64,000 nt of DNA from Longimicrobium terrae (GTDB taxonomy: Bacteria > Gemmatimonadota > Gemmatimonadetes > Longimicrobiales > Longimicrobiaceae), in the NCBI RefSeq assembly GCF_014202995.1, contig NZ_JACHIA010000021.1, positions 44,473 to 108,472 of the forward strand, read 5' to 3'. A program made the translations under genes and the position numbers. Each line of letters starts with the position of its first letter. The stretch's first letter is position 1. The notes under the pieces were generated by a model. The model did no database searches and had not been told where the DNA came from. It saw only the letters and a list, made by a program, of their open reading frames with translations. Positions 39,440 to 48,417 of this stretch are shown here, one piece after another.

Positions 39440-39470
39440 AAAGCGCGGCCCGGTTTCCGGGCCGCGCTTT
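39440..39470 (+). terminator. Intrinsic terminator of the PPC lipoprotein
   Basis: Stem AAAGCGCGGCCC (39440-39451) with GGGCCGCGCTTT (39459-39470), then tctcg. 39471-39860 contains no gene that I can support. Confidence 0.85.
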
Positions 39471-39860
39471 CTCGTTTCCTTCATCTCCATCGATCGCACC
39501 CATCGTCCACCGCGGCATCGCAACCGTTTCTGGTCGAGGCACCGCACACGCTCCACGGATTCCAAGCCGCCTCCATCTCCCGTGCCGAGCGCACAGTCCG
39601 CCGCGCGCGATCGACAGAAAAAGGACGCGCATCAGGTGGTCCGTCGGCCGGCCATGCGCGCCATCCCCGCCCACGATCAGTGGATGGGACGGGATCGCCG
39701 CCGGTCATCACCAGCAGAGCCGGCGATCTGCCCCGGGAAGCGCGATCATGCTCCTCCCAAAAAACCGCGATGAACTCCGCACGGGCGCGGAGGGCGGAGC
39801 GAACGCGCGCGGCCTCGGCACCCGGGTGAAGCGGTGATCTGATCGCGTCTGTTGGCGGAT

Positions 39861-40304
39861 TCAGGGGCGCAGATGATCGATGCGGACCGGCTCCAGCTCC
39901 GCCAGCGCGTCGGCGATGAGGGTGCGATGGCAGTGCGCCGGATCGGCCTCGAAGCAGAGGAGGCATACGCGTTTTCCGCCACGCACTAGGTCGGCCAGGG
40001 TGTGCAGCTCCGCCTGCGCTTCCAGCGTGCCGAGGTGATCGGCAAAGATAGCGCGCATCTCGTCATGGCGGCCGGCGCGCGCGGCGGCGCGGCCGTCCCT
40101 GGGTGTGCCGAGGGCGCGCAGGTGCAGGTAATCGACCCCGATCCCCCGCACGTTCCCCGACAGCGCCGTCTTGGCGAACCCCGGCCGCCGCGAGCTCGCC
40201 ACCGCCCGCACATCCACCAGCAGCTCCACCCCGCCCTCCCGCAGCGTCTCCAGAAACCGCTCCACGGTGGTGTTCTCGTACCCGATGGTGCAGACCGTCG
40301 TCAT
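39861..40304 (-). CDS. DUF488 family protein
   Basis: A 147-residue protein. TVCTIGYENTTVERFLETL, VELLVDVRAVASSRRPGF, YLHLRALGTP and the Cys-His pair in VCLLCFEADPAHCHRTLIA are hallmarks of DUF488. The conserved Cys and His cluster suggests metal or nucleic-acid chemistry, but no function is proven. ATG 40304. Ends in EPVRIDHLRP. Stand-alone. Confidence 0.92.
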   Translation of the reverse strand: MTTVCTIGYENTTVERFLETLREGGVELLVDVRAVASSRRPGFAKTALSGNVRGIGVDYLHLRALGTPRDGRAAARAGRHDEMRAIFADHLGTLEAQAELHTLADLVRGGKRVCLLCFEADPAHCHRTLIADALAELEPVRIDHLRP

Positions 40305-40333
40305 TCCGCGCCCGGTTCCGGTTGATCAGTCCC

Positions 40334-40371
40334 CCTATTCCCTATTCCCTACTCCCTATTCCCTATTCCCT
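40334..40371. repeat. Heptanucleotide tandem repeat
   Basis: Five copies of CTATTCC (one CTACTCC variant) between the DUF488 start and the regulator stop. Could vary in copy number. Confidence 0.85.
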
Positions 40372-40380
40372 GCCCCTCCG

Positions 40381-41898
40381 TCACGCCGGCCGCCGCTCCA
40401 GCCGGTTGCGGATGCGCGACACCAGTTCCGGCCCCACCACCGGCTTGTTCAGGAAGTCGTCCGCGCCGGCGGCGAACACGCGGTAGATGGTGTCCGCGTC
40501 CGACCGCGCCGTCAGGAACACGATGGGGACGTGGCGCCACTCCGGGTCGCTGCGCACCACGCGGCACAGTTCGATCCCGTTCAGGTGCGGCATGTCGATG
40601 TCCAGCACCAGCAGATCCGGCTTCACGGACCGCAGCTCCGTCCAGAACCGGAGGGGATCGTTGAGCGTGTGGACGGCAAAGTGCTGCGGCTCCAGGATGG
40701 CGCGCAGCCCGCCCGTGACCGCGGGATCGTCGTCCACCGTGAGGATGGTCTGCCGCGCCGCGCCGGCCACCGGCAGCATGCGCTCCAGCGATTCGCCCAC
40801 GAACCCCGGCGCCAGCGGCGGATGCAGGATCGTGCGCGCGCCCATCTTGAGGGCGCGCACGCGGTCCAGCAGCGCGTCGCGGTCCGTGTACGCCAGCACG
40901 GGCACGCCCGGCGCCCGCCGCGCCGCCTTGGCGAACGCGTCCCACTCCGCCTCCCCTTCCCCGCGCAGCCGCAGGTCCAGGAACACCGCGTCCGGCCGCA
41001 GCGTGCCGTCTTCCATCTCCGCGTCCGAGGCGGCGCGGAGCCCGCGCCCGCGCACCTCCGCGGACACCTGCTCCGCCAGCGCCTCGTCCGGCGTGGTGAT
41101 CCACAGCACCGGCGGGTCGTTGGGCGCGGTGGCGACGACCGGGGCCGGTTCGGGGGTGGCCGTTTCGGCCGCGCGCGCCAGCACGTCCGCCTTGAGCCGC
41201 GCGGCCAGTTCCGCCATTCGTGGCGCGTGGCCCCGCCCCACGGGGCTGCCCAGGATGTGCTCCAGCTCGCGCGCCTGCACCGAGCCCTGCCCCAGCCCGA
41301 ACGTCCCCAGCGCGCCGGCCAGGCGGTGCGCCTCGCGCCGCGCGCCCTCGCGCATGGGCTCCGTGAGGCGGTCGCCGGCCACGAACTCCGCCGCGCGCTC
41401 CAGCACGGCGATGCGGTCCAGCACGGGGCCGCGCGCCCGCTTCCACACCTGGGCGAGGGCGTGGCTCAGCCGCTCCTGCGTGCCCTCCGCGGAATCCAGC
41501 GGCACGCTGGGGCGCTCGGCGGGCGTCACCTGCACCAGCCGCGACACGGCGCGCAGCAGCTCCGACCGGTCCACCGGCTGAAAGAGCAGTTCATCCACGT
41601 GCAGGTCCGTCACCAGCCGCCGCAGATCCGCTTCCTTCACCGACGATGCATCCAGTTCCATCGTGTACAGCACCGGCAGGTCCTTGAGCCGTTCGTCGGC
41701 GCGGATGCGGCGCACGACGGCGGCGGCGGCGGGATCTTCCACCGAGGCGTCCAGCACCAGCAGGCGCCCGCCGTCGGTGCGGAGCATGTCGAGCGCTTCC
41801 TGGCCGGAGAAGGCCATTTCCACCGTCACGCCGGGAAGGCGCTGCGCCAGCCAGTTGGCGGCGCTGCCGGGAAGGCCGGCGATGAGGATGCGGAGCAT
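40381..41898 (-). CDS. Multi-domain response regulator: degenerate receiver, Hpt, degenerate receiver, receiver
   Basis: A 505-residue protein. Residues 1-120: receiver-like but without the acidic pair after beta1 (LRILIAGLPG). About 140-245: histidine phosphotransfer domain with AHRLAGALGTFGLG. About 260-375: second receiver-like domain (AVFLDLRLRGEG) lacking the acidic pocket. About 383-505: canonical receiver with LTVDDDPAV, LLVLDIDMPHLNG, VFLTARSD and NKPV. No DNA-binding or enzymatic output, so probably a phosphorelay hub working with kinases encoded elsewhere. ATG 41898. Confidence 0.88.
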   Translation of the reverse strand: MLRILIAGLPGSAANWLAQRLPGVTVEMAFSGQEALDMLRTDGGRLLVLDASVEDPAAAAVVRRIRADERLKDLPVLYTMELDASSVKEADLRRLVTDLHVDELLFQPVDRSELLRAVSRLVQVTPAERPSVPLDSAEGTQERLSHALAQVWKRARGPVLDRIAVLERAAEFVAGDRLTEPMREGARREAHRLAGALGTFGLGQGSVQARELEHILGSPVGRGHAPRMAELAARLKADVLARAAETATPEPAPVVATAPNDPPVLWITTPDEALAEQVSAEVRGRGLRAASDAEMEDGTLRPDAVFLDLRLRGEGEAEWDAFAKAARRAPGVPVLAYTDRDALLDRVRALKMGARTILHPPLAPGFVGESLERMLPVAGAARQTILTVDDDPAVTGGLRAILEPQHFAVHTLNDPLRFWTELRSVKPDLLVLDIDMPHLNGIELCRVVRSDPEWRHVPIVFLTARSDADTIYRVFAAGADDFLNKPVVGPELVSRIRNRLERRPA

Positions 41899-42087
41899 GG
41901 ATGCACGGTGAGCGGGAGAAATCGGGCGGCGGGCGGCGCGCGCCCGGAAGGCTGCGGAAAGAGTACGGGTCCCGCGCCGCGCGCGAAAGGCGCGCCCCTC
42001 TCGCGCCGCGGGTGAATGAGCACGCCGCGGCGGCGGAATCGGTCGCCACCCGGTCGCGGGCGGAGCTCACGGCGGCCCCCACCTGCG

Positions 42088-42165
42088 AGAGCGGATGAAT
42101 CCGCCGCTCAAACAGCGGTAACCCCCGACACCGGCCGCTGGCGCGTCCGGTTCGGGGCTTCAACC
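42088..42165. repeat. R2 repeat copy, inverted
   Basis: gatgaatccgccgctc start, GC inverted core with ccggccgctggcg, ends ttcggggcttcaacc. The region 41899-42677 has R2, R5 and R6 copies and no gene. Confidence 0.7.
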
Positions 42166-42213
42166 ACAACGGAGCGCCGCGCTTCGAGCCGCAGTCCGGC
42201 GTGCGCGCTGAGG

Positions 42214-42273
42214 TCTCCCCCTCTCCCGCTTGCGGGAGAGGGGGCCGGGGGGAGAGGGGTGCCGGCCGCCACG
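42214..42273. repeat. R5 repeat copy
   Basis: ctctcccgcttgcgggagag hairpin with G-rich tail, as at 1480-1526. Confidence 0.7.
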
Positions 42274-42301
42274 CCAAACTGTCCGGAGCACACGTCAATG
42301 C

Positions 42302-42358
42302 AGTTCTCTCCCCTCTCCGTGCGGCAGTTTGCACGGGGAGGGGCCGGGGGAGGGGCCC
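42302..42358. repeat. R6 repeat copy, inverted
   Basis: tcccctctccgtgcggcag then tttgcacggggaggggc; inverse of 27562-27615. Confidence 0.7.
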
Positions 42359-42677
42359 GCCAGGCCGCCGACGGGCCGACCTTCGCCACTCGGGACGATC
42401 CTGGGGTGTGCTCGGGCACCGGACCCGTCGCATGCACCTCATCCACCCGATCGCGATCCCGAAAACCCTCCTCCGCACCCGGTCCGCGCCCCTCGAACAA
42501 ACGTTCCAGCGCATACCGGTGTCCTATCCGCGTCCCTCCACACCCCCGCACGTTCCGGCACGCCCCACGGCGGAGCCGCGCGCGGGGGCGGCGCGCCCGC
42601 CGTGCGCGCGGAGACTGGCCGCGAAGACATCCGCGGCGTACCATTCGGCATCATCCCCCTAACCCCACTGGCAGATC

Positions 42678-45242
42678 GTGCGAAGCATTCTCTGGCTCGG
42701 CCCCGTGGCCGTGGCGCTGGCCGCGGCGTCGTGCGCGCCGGCCACCCGCGGCACACCGGCTCCCGCCCCCCGTGCGGGCGCTCCGGGCGCGGCACAGGCG
42801 GGCGCTCCCGCGGCGGGCGGCGCGGCCTCCGCGGCCGGCGGCCCCGGCGGCGGCGCAGGCGCCTCCACCCCGCGCGCCCCGCGCCCCTACGCGCAGGTCA
42901 TCACCTCGCGCGCCAAGTCCGACACCGGCGGCATCACCGTGCACCGCGTGGACGAGCGCTGGTTCATGGAGCTCCCCGACTCGCTCATGGGGCGCGACTT
43001 CCTGCTGGTGGGCCGCGTGGCCGCCACGCCGGAAGACTTCGGCGCGTACATCCCCGCCGGCGCCACCGTGCAGGAGCGCATGGTCAAGTGGGAGCGCCAG
43101 GGCGACCGCGCCATTCTGCGCGCCGTGCCCACCGCCGCCTTCGCGGACGACTCGCTCCCCATCGCCCGCTCCATCGCCAGCAACTACCTGGGCGCCATTC
43201 TGGCCGCCTTTCCGGTGGCGGCGTACGGCAGCGACAGCAGCGCCGTCATCGACGTCACCGAGTTCTTTGGCGGCGACACGCCGGCGCTCAGCGGCCTGAG
43301 CCAGCAGCAGCGCGACCAGTACAAGGTGCGCCGCCTGGACCCGTCGCGCAGCTTCATCAACACCATGCGCAGCTACCCGCTGAACGTGGAAGTTCGCCAC
43401 ACGCAGACCTTTGAGGCCACCGCGCCCCCGTCGGACCGCACCGGCGGCACGGTGACGCTGGAAATGCGCGAGTCGCTGGTGCTGCTGCCCCGCACGCCCA
43501 TGCGCCCGCGCTTCGCGGACCCGCGCGCCGGCTTCTTCGGGGTGGAGCGCATCAACTACGGCCTGGACGAGCAGAAGGCCGCCACCGAAAACTTCATCTC
43601 GCGCTGGCGCCTGGAGCCCAGCGACCCCGCGGCGTACGCGCGCGGCGAGCTGGTGGAGCCGGTGAAGCCCATCGTGTACTACATCGACCCGGCCACCCCC
43701 ATGCAGTGGCGCCGCTACGTGCGCGAGGGCGTGGAGCAGTGGAACAGCGCGTTTGAAAAGGCCGGCTTCAAGAACGCCGTCCGCGCCATGGACCCGCCGA
43801 CCGCGGCGGAAGATCCGGACTGGGATCCGGAAGACATCCGCTACTCGGTCGTCCGCTGGGCCGCCAGCACCACCCGCAACGCGCAGGGCCCCAGCACGGT
43901 GGACCCGCGTTCCGGCGAAATCATCGAGAGCGACATCGTGTGGTACCACAACCACATGCGCTCGTACCGCAACCGGCTCATGATCGAGACGGGCGCCGCC
44001 AACCCGGACGCGCGCTCGCTCAACATCCCCGAGTCGCTCATGGGCACCACCATGCGCGAGGTGATCACCCATGAGGTCGGTCACGCGCTGGGGCTGCCGC
44101 ACAACATGATCGCGTCCGCCTCGTTCCCGGTGGATTCGCTGCGCAGCGTGAACTTCACGCGCAAGTACGGCGTGTCGGCCACCATCATGGACTACGCGCG
44201 GCAGAACTACGTGGCGCAGCCGGGTGACGGCCTGCAGCCCACGGACTTCATCCGCCGCCTGGGGCCCTTCGACGACTTCATCATCGAGTGGGGCTACCGC
44301 GTGTTCCCGCAGGCCGCCACCCCCGAGGCGGAGCGCCCCATTCTGGACCGCATGCTGAGCACGCAGAGCGGCCCGATGGCGTACCGCTACCTGCCGCAGT
44401 ACCTGTCGGGGATCGATCCGCGCGCGCAGACGGAAGACCTGGGCGACGACCCGGTGGGCGCCACCACCTACGCGGTGGCCAACCTGCGCCGCGTGGTGCC
44501 CAACCTTCCCGCGTGGACGGCCCGCGCCGGCGAGGACGACTCGGACCTGACGGAGCTGTACGGCGAGACCGTCGGCATCTGGACGCTGTACATGCGCCAC
44601 GTGACGTCGGTCATCGGCGGCATGACGGTGGAGCCGCGCACGGCGGTGCAGCCGGGCGCGGTGTACTCGCCCGTCGCGCGCGCCCGGCAGCAGCGGGCGC
44701 TGGCGTTCCTGGCGGAGAACGTGGTCCGCACGCCGGAGTGGCTGGAGCCGTCGGCCATCACGCAGCGCACGGGCACGTCGCCGCTGGCCAACGCGCAGTC
44801 GGCCATCGTCCGCGATCTGCTGGACGCGCGCCGCCTGGACCGGCTGAGCATGAGCACCGAGATGAGCGCGTCGGCGTACTCCCCCGCGGAGTACATGGCG
44901 GACCTGCACCGCGCGGTGTGGAGCAGCCGCGCGCCGGACGCCAACCTGCGCGGCATGCAGCGCACGTACGTGGACCGCCTCGGAGTGCTGGTGAACCCGC
45001 CGGCGCCCGCGCCGGCGATGTTCGGCGGTGAGGGCGGCGGCGCCATTCCGCCGCTGCTGGCGCCGGTGAACGTGATGCGCAGCGACCTGCCCGCGCTGGC
45101 CCGCATGGAACTGCGGAACATCCGCGCCGAGGCGGACCGCAACGCGGCCGCCACCAGCGGCATGCAGCGCGCGCACTGGATGGACGTGTCGGCCCGGGTC
45201 GACGAGATCCTGGACCCGACCACCCGCACCGCCGCCCGGTAA
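42678..45242 (+). CDS. Secreted zinc-dependent metalloprotease (DUF5117/DUF4953 type)
   Basis: An 854-residue protein. Lipoprotein-like signal VALAAASCAP (Cys about residue 19), a 45-residue Ala/Gly/Pro linker, a DUF5117-type domain, then a metzincin-like catalytic region with HEVGHALGLPHN (His465) and the downstream Met-turn-like TIMDYARQNYV, and a long helical C-terminal part. Large Bacteroidota/Gemmatimonadota proteases of this type are outer-membrane or extracellular. GTG start at 42678 gives the signal sequence. Stand-alone, with a terminator at 45271. Substrate unknown. Confidence 0.9.
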   Translation: MRSILWLGPVAVALAAASCAPATRGTPAPAPRAGAPGAAQAGAPAAGGAASAAGGPGGGAGASTPRAPRPYAQVITSRAKSDTGGITVHRVDERWFMELPDSLMGRDFLLVGRVAATPEDFGAYIPAGATVQERMVKWERQGDRAILRAVPTAAFADDSLPIARSIASNYLGAILAAFPVAAYGSDSSAVIDVTEFFGGDTPALSGLSQQQRDQYKVRRLDPSRSFINTMRSYPLNVEVRHTQTFEATAPPSDRTGGTVTLEMRESLVLLPRTPMRPRFADPRAGFFGVERINYGLDEQKAATENFISRWRLEPSDPAAYARGELVEPVKPIVYYIDPATPMQWRRYVREGVEQWNSAFEKAGFKNAVRAMDPPTAAEDPDWDPEDIRYSVVRWAASTTRNAQGPSTVDPRSGEIIESDIVWYHNHMRSYRNRLMIETGAANPDARSLNIPESLMGTTMREVITHEVGHALGLPHNMIASASFPVDSLRSVNFTRKYGVSATIMDYARQNYVAQPGDGLQPTDFIRRLGPFDDFIIEWGYRVFPQAATPEAERPILDRMLSTQSGPMAYRYLPQYLSGIDPRAQTEDLGDDPVGATTYAVANLRRVVPNLPAWTARAGEDDSDLTELYGETVGIWTLYMRHVTSVIGGMTVEPRTAVQPGAVYSPVARARQQRALAFLAENVVRTPEWLEPSAITQRTGTSPLANAQSAIVRDLLDARRLDRLSMSTEMSASAYSPAEYMADLHRAVWSSRAPDANLRGMQRTYVDRLGVLVNPPAPAPAMFGGEGGGAIPPLLAPVNVMRSDLPALARMELRNIRAEADRNAAATSGMQRAHWMDVSARVDEILDPTTRTAAR

Positions 45243-45270
45243 GCTCCGGCGGTTTCCGGTGGATGGATGA

Positions 45271-45307
45271 AAGCGGGTCCCGGGCATCAGCCCCGGGACC
45301 CGCTTTC
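45271..45307 (+). terminator. Intrinsic terminator of the metalloprotease gene
   Basis: Perfect 15-bp stem AAAGCGGGTCCCGGG (45271-45285) with its complement (45293-45307), 7-base loop. Confidence 0.88.
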
Positions 45308-45433
45308 TCGTTGCTGCCCCGGCCGCGGGTGACGGCGGCTCATCCGTATCATTGCGGCCCCGGGCGCTGGCGGTTATCGTCCCGATCAGAGCGGTTCTGC
45401 TCCATCATACTTCGTCTGTACCCGGGCTGCGCA

Positions 45434-45913
45434 ATGGTGACACGCTCCGCGAGAGGCGCACAGCGTCTTGCGCGACCCCTGGCGGTTCTTGCGCCGCTGC
45501 TCGTGCTCGGTTGTGAGAAATCCCTTGGAGGCGAAGTGATCCTTCCGCCCATCCCCATGACGATCCGCCTCGAAACCCCTGACGCAACCTTCCGCCTTAC
45601 CCCCGAAGAGCGGGCGCGGGTGCGTCCCGATCTGGATGTCGACGCTCTCGAGCAACTGCTGGCGCAGGTGACATCCGATGTCCGGCCCGTTCTCCTCCAG
45701 ATGCACATGGCCCAGCAGGGTGAAGGGGTGGAGGGTCTGCGCCCCATGCGCATGGGCGATCCGGCTCTCCAGCCTTTGCTCGACGAGGTCTGGGCCCCCG
45801 TATGGATGGCCGCCGGGATCGAGGCCATCCGTCGGGAACCGCGGGACTTCCCCGGAAAGGAACTCGCCCGCCAGCGGTTGCAGGATCCGTCCAGTCCGAT
45901 CAACCGGCCGTAA
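45434..45913 (+). CDS. Small lipoprotein of unknown function
   Basis: A 159-residue protein. Basic N-terminus, hydrophobic PLAVLAPLLVLGC with lipobox LVLGC (Cys about residue 27), then a mostly helical domain (RLTPEERARVRPDLDVDAL; LEQLLAQVTSDVRPVLLQM). ATG 45434. Followed 19 bp later by another exported-protein gene on the same strand. Lower codon GC than the metalloprotease. No family recognised. Confidence 0.7.
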   Translation: MVTRSARGAQRLARPLAVLAPLLVLGCEKSLGGEVILPPIPMTIRLETPDATFRLTPEERARVRPDLDVDALEQLLAQVTSDVRPVLLQMHMAQQGEGVEGLRPMRMGDPALQPLLDEVWAPVWMAAGIEAIRREPRDFPGKELARQRLQDPSSPINRP

Positions 45914-45932
45914 CACACATCCATCGGCCACA

Positions 45933-46613
45933 ATGACCCGCCTGATAACGTCGCCGTTGCTCCTCCTTGCCTGGGTGCTGACATGGCCGAGTACCGGATC
46001 GGCCCAGAGTGCCACAGGTCAGGGAGATTACTGGATCGAGACCTCGGCCGCGTGCCCGTACCGTCTCGAACCGGGGTTCAGCGGGCTGTATTATGGCTAC
46101 GAGCATGAAGGGTTTGCCTGGCCGGCGGCGTGGAAGCGGGAAACTGTCCGCAGTGCTGCCTACGACATCGCCGACTACATCCCGCTGAGATACGACGGAT
46201 ACGGCGGGGGGCTCGGAAATGGCTACTATGTTACGTCGCGGGATCGGATGGCCCGCTGGTACAATCCTGAAATCACGGTCGTCTGCTCGGAACGAACACT
46301 CTTCAGTGCATTCGGCTATCCTATCGTCTCGGCTGAGTCCTACAAAGTGGTTCAGAACCGCGGGAACGTAGTTCCCTGCGCCCCAGGTCCGAGCCTGGAC
46401 GAGCACATTCAACCGTCTGAGTACGATTCGTACTCAGACGTGAGTGTACCAGGGAGGGTGAGCTGCGGGTTCGCCGATACGGGGGGCAGTGAGACAGGCA
46501 CTGGCGAACCGACCACGTGGTACGAGGACTACCTCGGTGTCACCTTTCAATGCCATTATTCCGTCACCCCCGACGGGTTGCGCGTAAAACACTGCGAAGC
46601 CGTGGACGAATGA
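45933..46613 (+). CDS. Exported Cys- and Tyr-rich protein
   Basis: A 226-residue protein with a signal peptide (SPLLLLAWVLTWPSTGSAQ, cut near residue 25). The mature part has seven Cys (for example SAACPYRL, VVCSERTL, VVPCAPG, VSCGF, FQCHYS, VKHCEA), probably disulfide-bonded, and Gly/Tyr-rich stretches. Probably co-transcribed with 45434-45913. Family not recognised. Confidence 0.65.
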   Translation: MTRLITSPLLLLAWVLTWPSTGSAQSATGQGDYWIETSAACPYRLEPGFSGLYYGYEHEGFAWPAAWKRETVRSAAYDIADYIPLRYDGYGGGLGNGYYVTSRDRMARWYNPEITVVCSERTLFSAFGYPIVSAESYKVVQNRGNVVPCAPGPSLDEHIQPSEYDSYSDVSVPGRVSCGFADTGGSETGTGEPTTWYEDYLGVTFQCHYSVTPDGLRVKHCEAVDE

Positions 46614-46813
46614 AAAGAGCGCTGCCGGCCAAGATCCGAGGCCGCTCGGCGATCCTACCGCGCTACTCCGCCTGATCAATGACGTCAACGCCGGGAATCG
46701 GAGACGACATGAACGAGCCGTCGAGCATTCTTGAACCCGGCACATGCCGGACTCGGCGTGCGAGCGCGGTGGATGATGGAACGCCGATCGGAAAAACTGA
46801 CCGGGTGATGACG

Positions 46814-46846
46814 AACGGGCCCCGCGCGTAATGCGCGGGGCCCGTT
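46814..46846 (-). terminator. Intrinsic terminator of 46869-47171
   Basis: Fourteen-bp stem AACGGGCCCCGCGC (46814-46827) with GCGCGGGGCCCGTT (46833-46846), 22 bases after the stop. Confidence 0.85.
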
Positions 46847-46868
46847 TCTGTCTCCGGTAGACGCGCGC

Positions 46869-47171
46869 TCAGATCGCGGCGGAGGGCGGCGTCTGCGGCG
46901 CAGGCTCCGCCGGCGGCTCCACGACGATGCGGGGCGCATTGGCGCTGGCGGCCACGTCGTGCCGTGCCCAGCGATCGCGCGCCGGCCGCTTCACCCAGCG
47001 CACCGTCATGTCGGTCGCGACAATGGGAACCACGAGGACGGCCAGAAACAGCAGCAGCACCCACGAGTTGTCGGTGTGCTGCACGGCCTTGTACACCAAG
47101 ACCTCCGCCACGATGGTGGCACTCCAGACCACGATCAGAAAGATGCGGGTGCGGGTCCAGAACTGGCTCAT
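46869..47171 (-). CDS. Small two-helix membrane protein
   Basis: A 100-residue protein: helix 1 FLIVVWSATIVAEVLVY, helix 2 WVLLLFLAVLVVPIVAT, then a basic segment and an Ala/Pro-rich tail. ATG 47171. Stand-alone, unknown. Confidence 0.65.
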   Translation of the reverse strand: MSQFWTRTRIFLIVVWSATIVAEVLVYKAVQHTDNSWVLLLFLAVLVVPIVATDMTVRWVKRPARDRWARHDVAASANAPRIVVEPPAEPAPQTPPSAAI

Positions 47172-47769
47172 GGCGTCCTCCGGGGTGTGGCGGTGCCGCA
47201 CACTCCCCCACCGACCGGCGGAGTGAACATGCGGCGTCCCGAAGGCTAACGGCGGCAGGCACGCGGGCGCAATGCGCGCCCTCCGGAGCACCACGCGCAA
47301 CACGGGTCGCGTTCATTCCGCAGCGCGGGCCGCACGACGAGGGATTACCTGCCGACCATCTTTCACCCACACTCTTTCCGCACATCCTTGACGAAACAAC
47401 GGGCGGCCGCCACATTCCTTCTGTCCCCTCGCATGCGCTCGCATGGATACAGCAAGCGATGGAAGGCGCCGGAGGATTATACCCGGCTCCATCCGCGTCA
47501 CGCGTGTTTCGGGTCCTTGAGCAGGAAAGATCGATCGCGGTGGCGGATCGCCCCGCGAATCGCACCAAGGCGGGGGCTGACGGTCTTCCCCTCGATCGTG
47601 ATCCGGTCCGCACGGCAGCGGATGGCTCACGATCCACCGAACCACATTCCGGAAACCATCGCCGTGCGCTCCCGGCGATTGCCGTTCGTCGGCGGCACGG
47701 CAGCGTGCTTCCGTTCGGGCCGGACCCGCGACCGCGGCCGGCAGCCTCATCGCACTCCCGGAGGATGTC
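47172..47769. other. Intergenic region before the first RiPP-like precursor
   Basis: No gene recognised over 600 bp. No repeat of the R1-R7 families. A gatcgatcgcggtggcggatcg patch around 47530-47550 is the only palindrome-like element. Confidence 0.4.
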
Positions 47770-47979
47770 ATGCGCAGCAAGCTTCAGCTCAACCTGGACC
47801 AGCTGGAAGTGGACACGTTCCAGACCGTGACCACCGCCGGCGAGGCCCGCGGCACCGTGCAGGCCAACGACGACTACGGCGCCCAGACCGACTCGGGCTA
47901 CGAGTTCTGCACCATCAATGACGCCACCTGCCGCGGCTACGGCACGTGCGGCAAGTACCCCTGCAAGCCGGTTCCCTGA
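47770..47979 (+). CDS. RiPP-like precursor peptide 1 (pinensin-type leader)
   Basis: A 69-residue peptide. Leader KLQLNLDQLEVDTFQT resembles the K-L-x-L-x-L-D-x-L-x-V-x-S/T-F leader of pinensin-family lanthipeptides and ends with the GTVQAN-type break. The C-terminal core (about residues 43-69) has four Cys and several Thr/Ser: EFCTIND, ATCRGYGTC, GKYPCKPVP. ATG 47770 with gggagga six bases upstream. No LanB/LanC-like, protease or transporter gene adjacent, so maturation enzymes must be elsewhere if used. Terminator at 48026. Confidence 0.75.
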   Translation: MRSKLQLNLDQLEVDTFQTVTTAGEARGTVQANDDYGAQTDSGYEFCTINDATCRGYGTCGKYPCKPVP

Positions 47980-48025
47980 ACCACGGCTCCGCAACACGCA
48001 GGGCGTCTCCTACGGGCGGTGGATG

Positions 48026-48060
48026 ACGAGCCCCGGTGCATCGCGCGCCGGGGCTCGTTT
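48026..48060 (+). terminator. Intrinsic terminator after precursor peptide 1
   Basis: Stem ACGAGCCCCGG (48026-48036) with CCGGGGCTCGT (48048-48058), then T residues. Confidence 0.82.
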
Positions 48061-48417
48061 CGTCGATCAAACCCTCCGCGTGTTTGCCGGATGACGACGG
48101 GCGACGGCGATTCTCGTCTGATCGATGAGAGCTGGCCGGATCGTGCACGATCGTTTGTATCAAAGTGGAGCGACGCGAAGTGGGAGTCCCGGGATCGATC
48201 ACGCCGCACGTACGCTGATCCCTCGGGATGGATGATGAACGAGGCGGCGCGATCTGCACGCTCCGTTGATAATCCGGCAGCCCGCAACGGTTTTCGGCGA
48301 TCCGGAGCGGAGAAAGTGGCTCGTGCGTTGCATTCGGGCCCGTTGCGGCAGGATCTGATACCGCGATGCGTATCAACCAAACCCCGCCGCATGGATCCCC
48401 AGCCTCCGCAACCGCCC

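Noticed and set aside
40334..40371. CTATTCC repeat as a short CRISPR array
   Set aside because: Seven-base units are directly adjacent with no spacers; this is a simple tandem repeat.
42651..45287. An 878-codon minus-strand frame opposite the metalloprotease
   Set aside because: Composition is an antisense shadow; the plus strand has HEVGH and a signal sequence.
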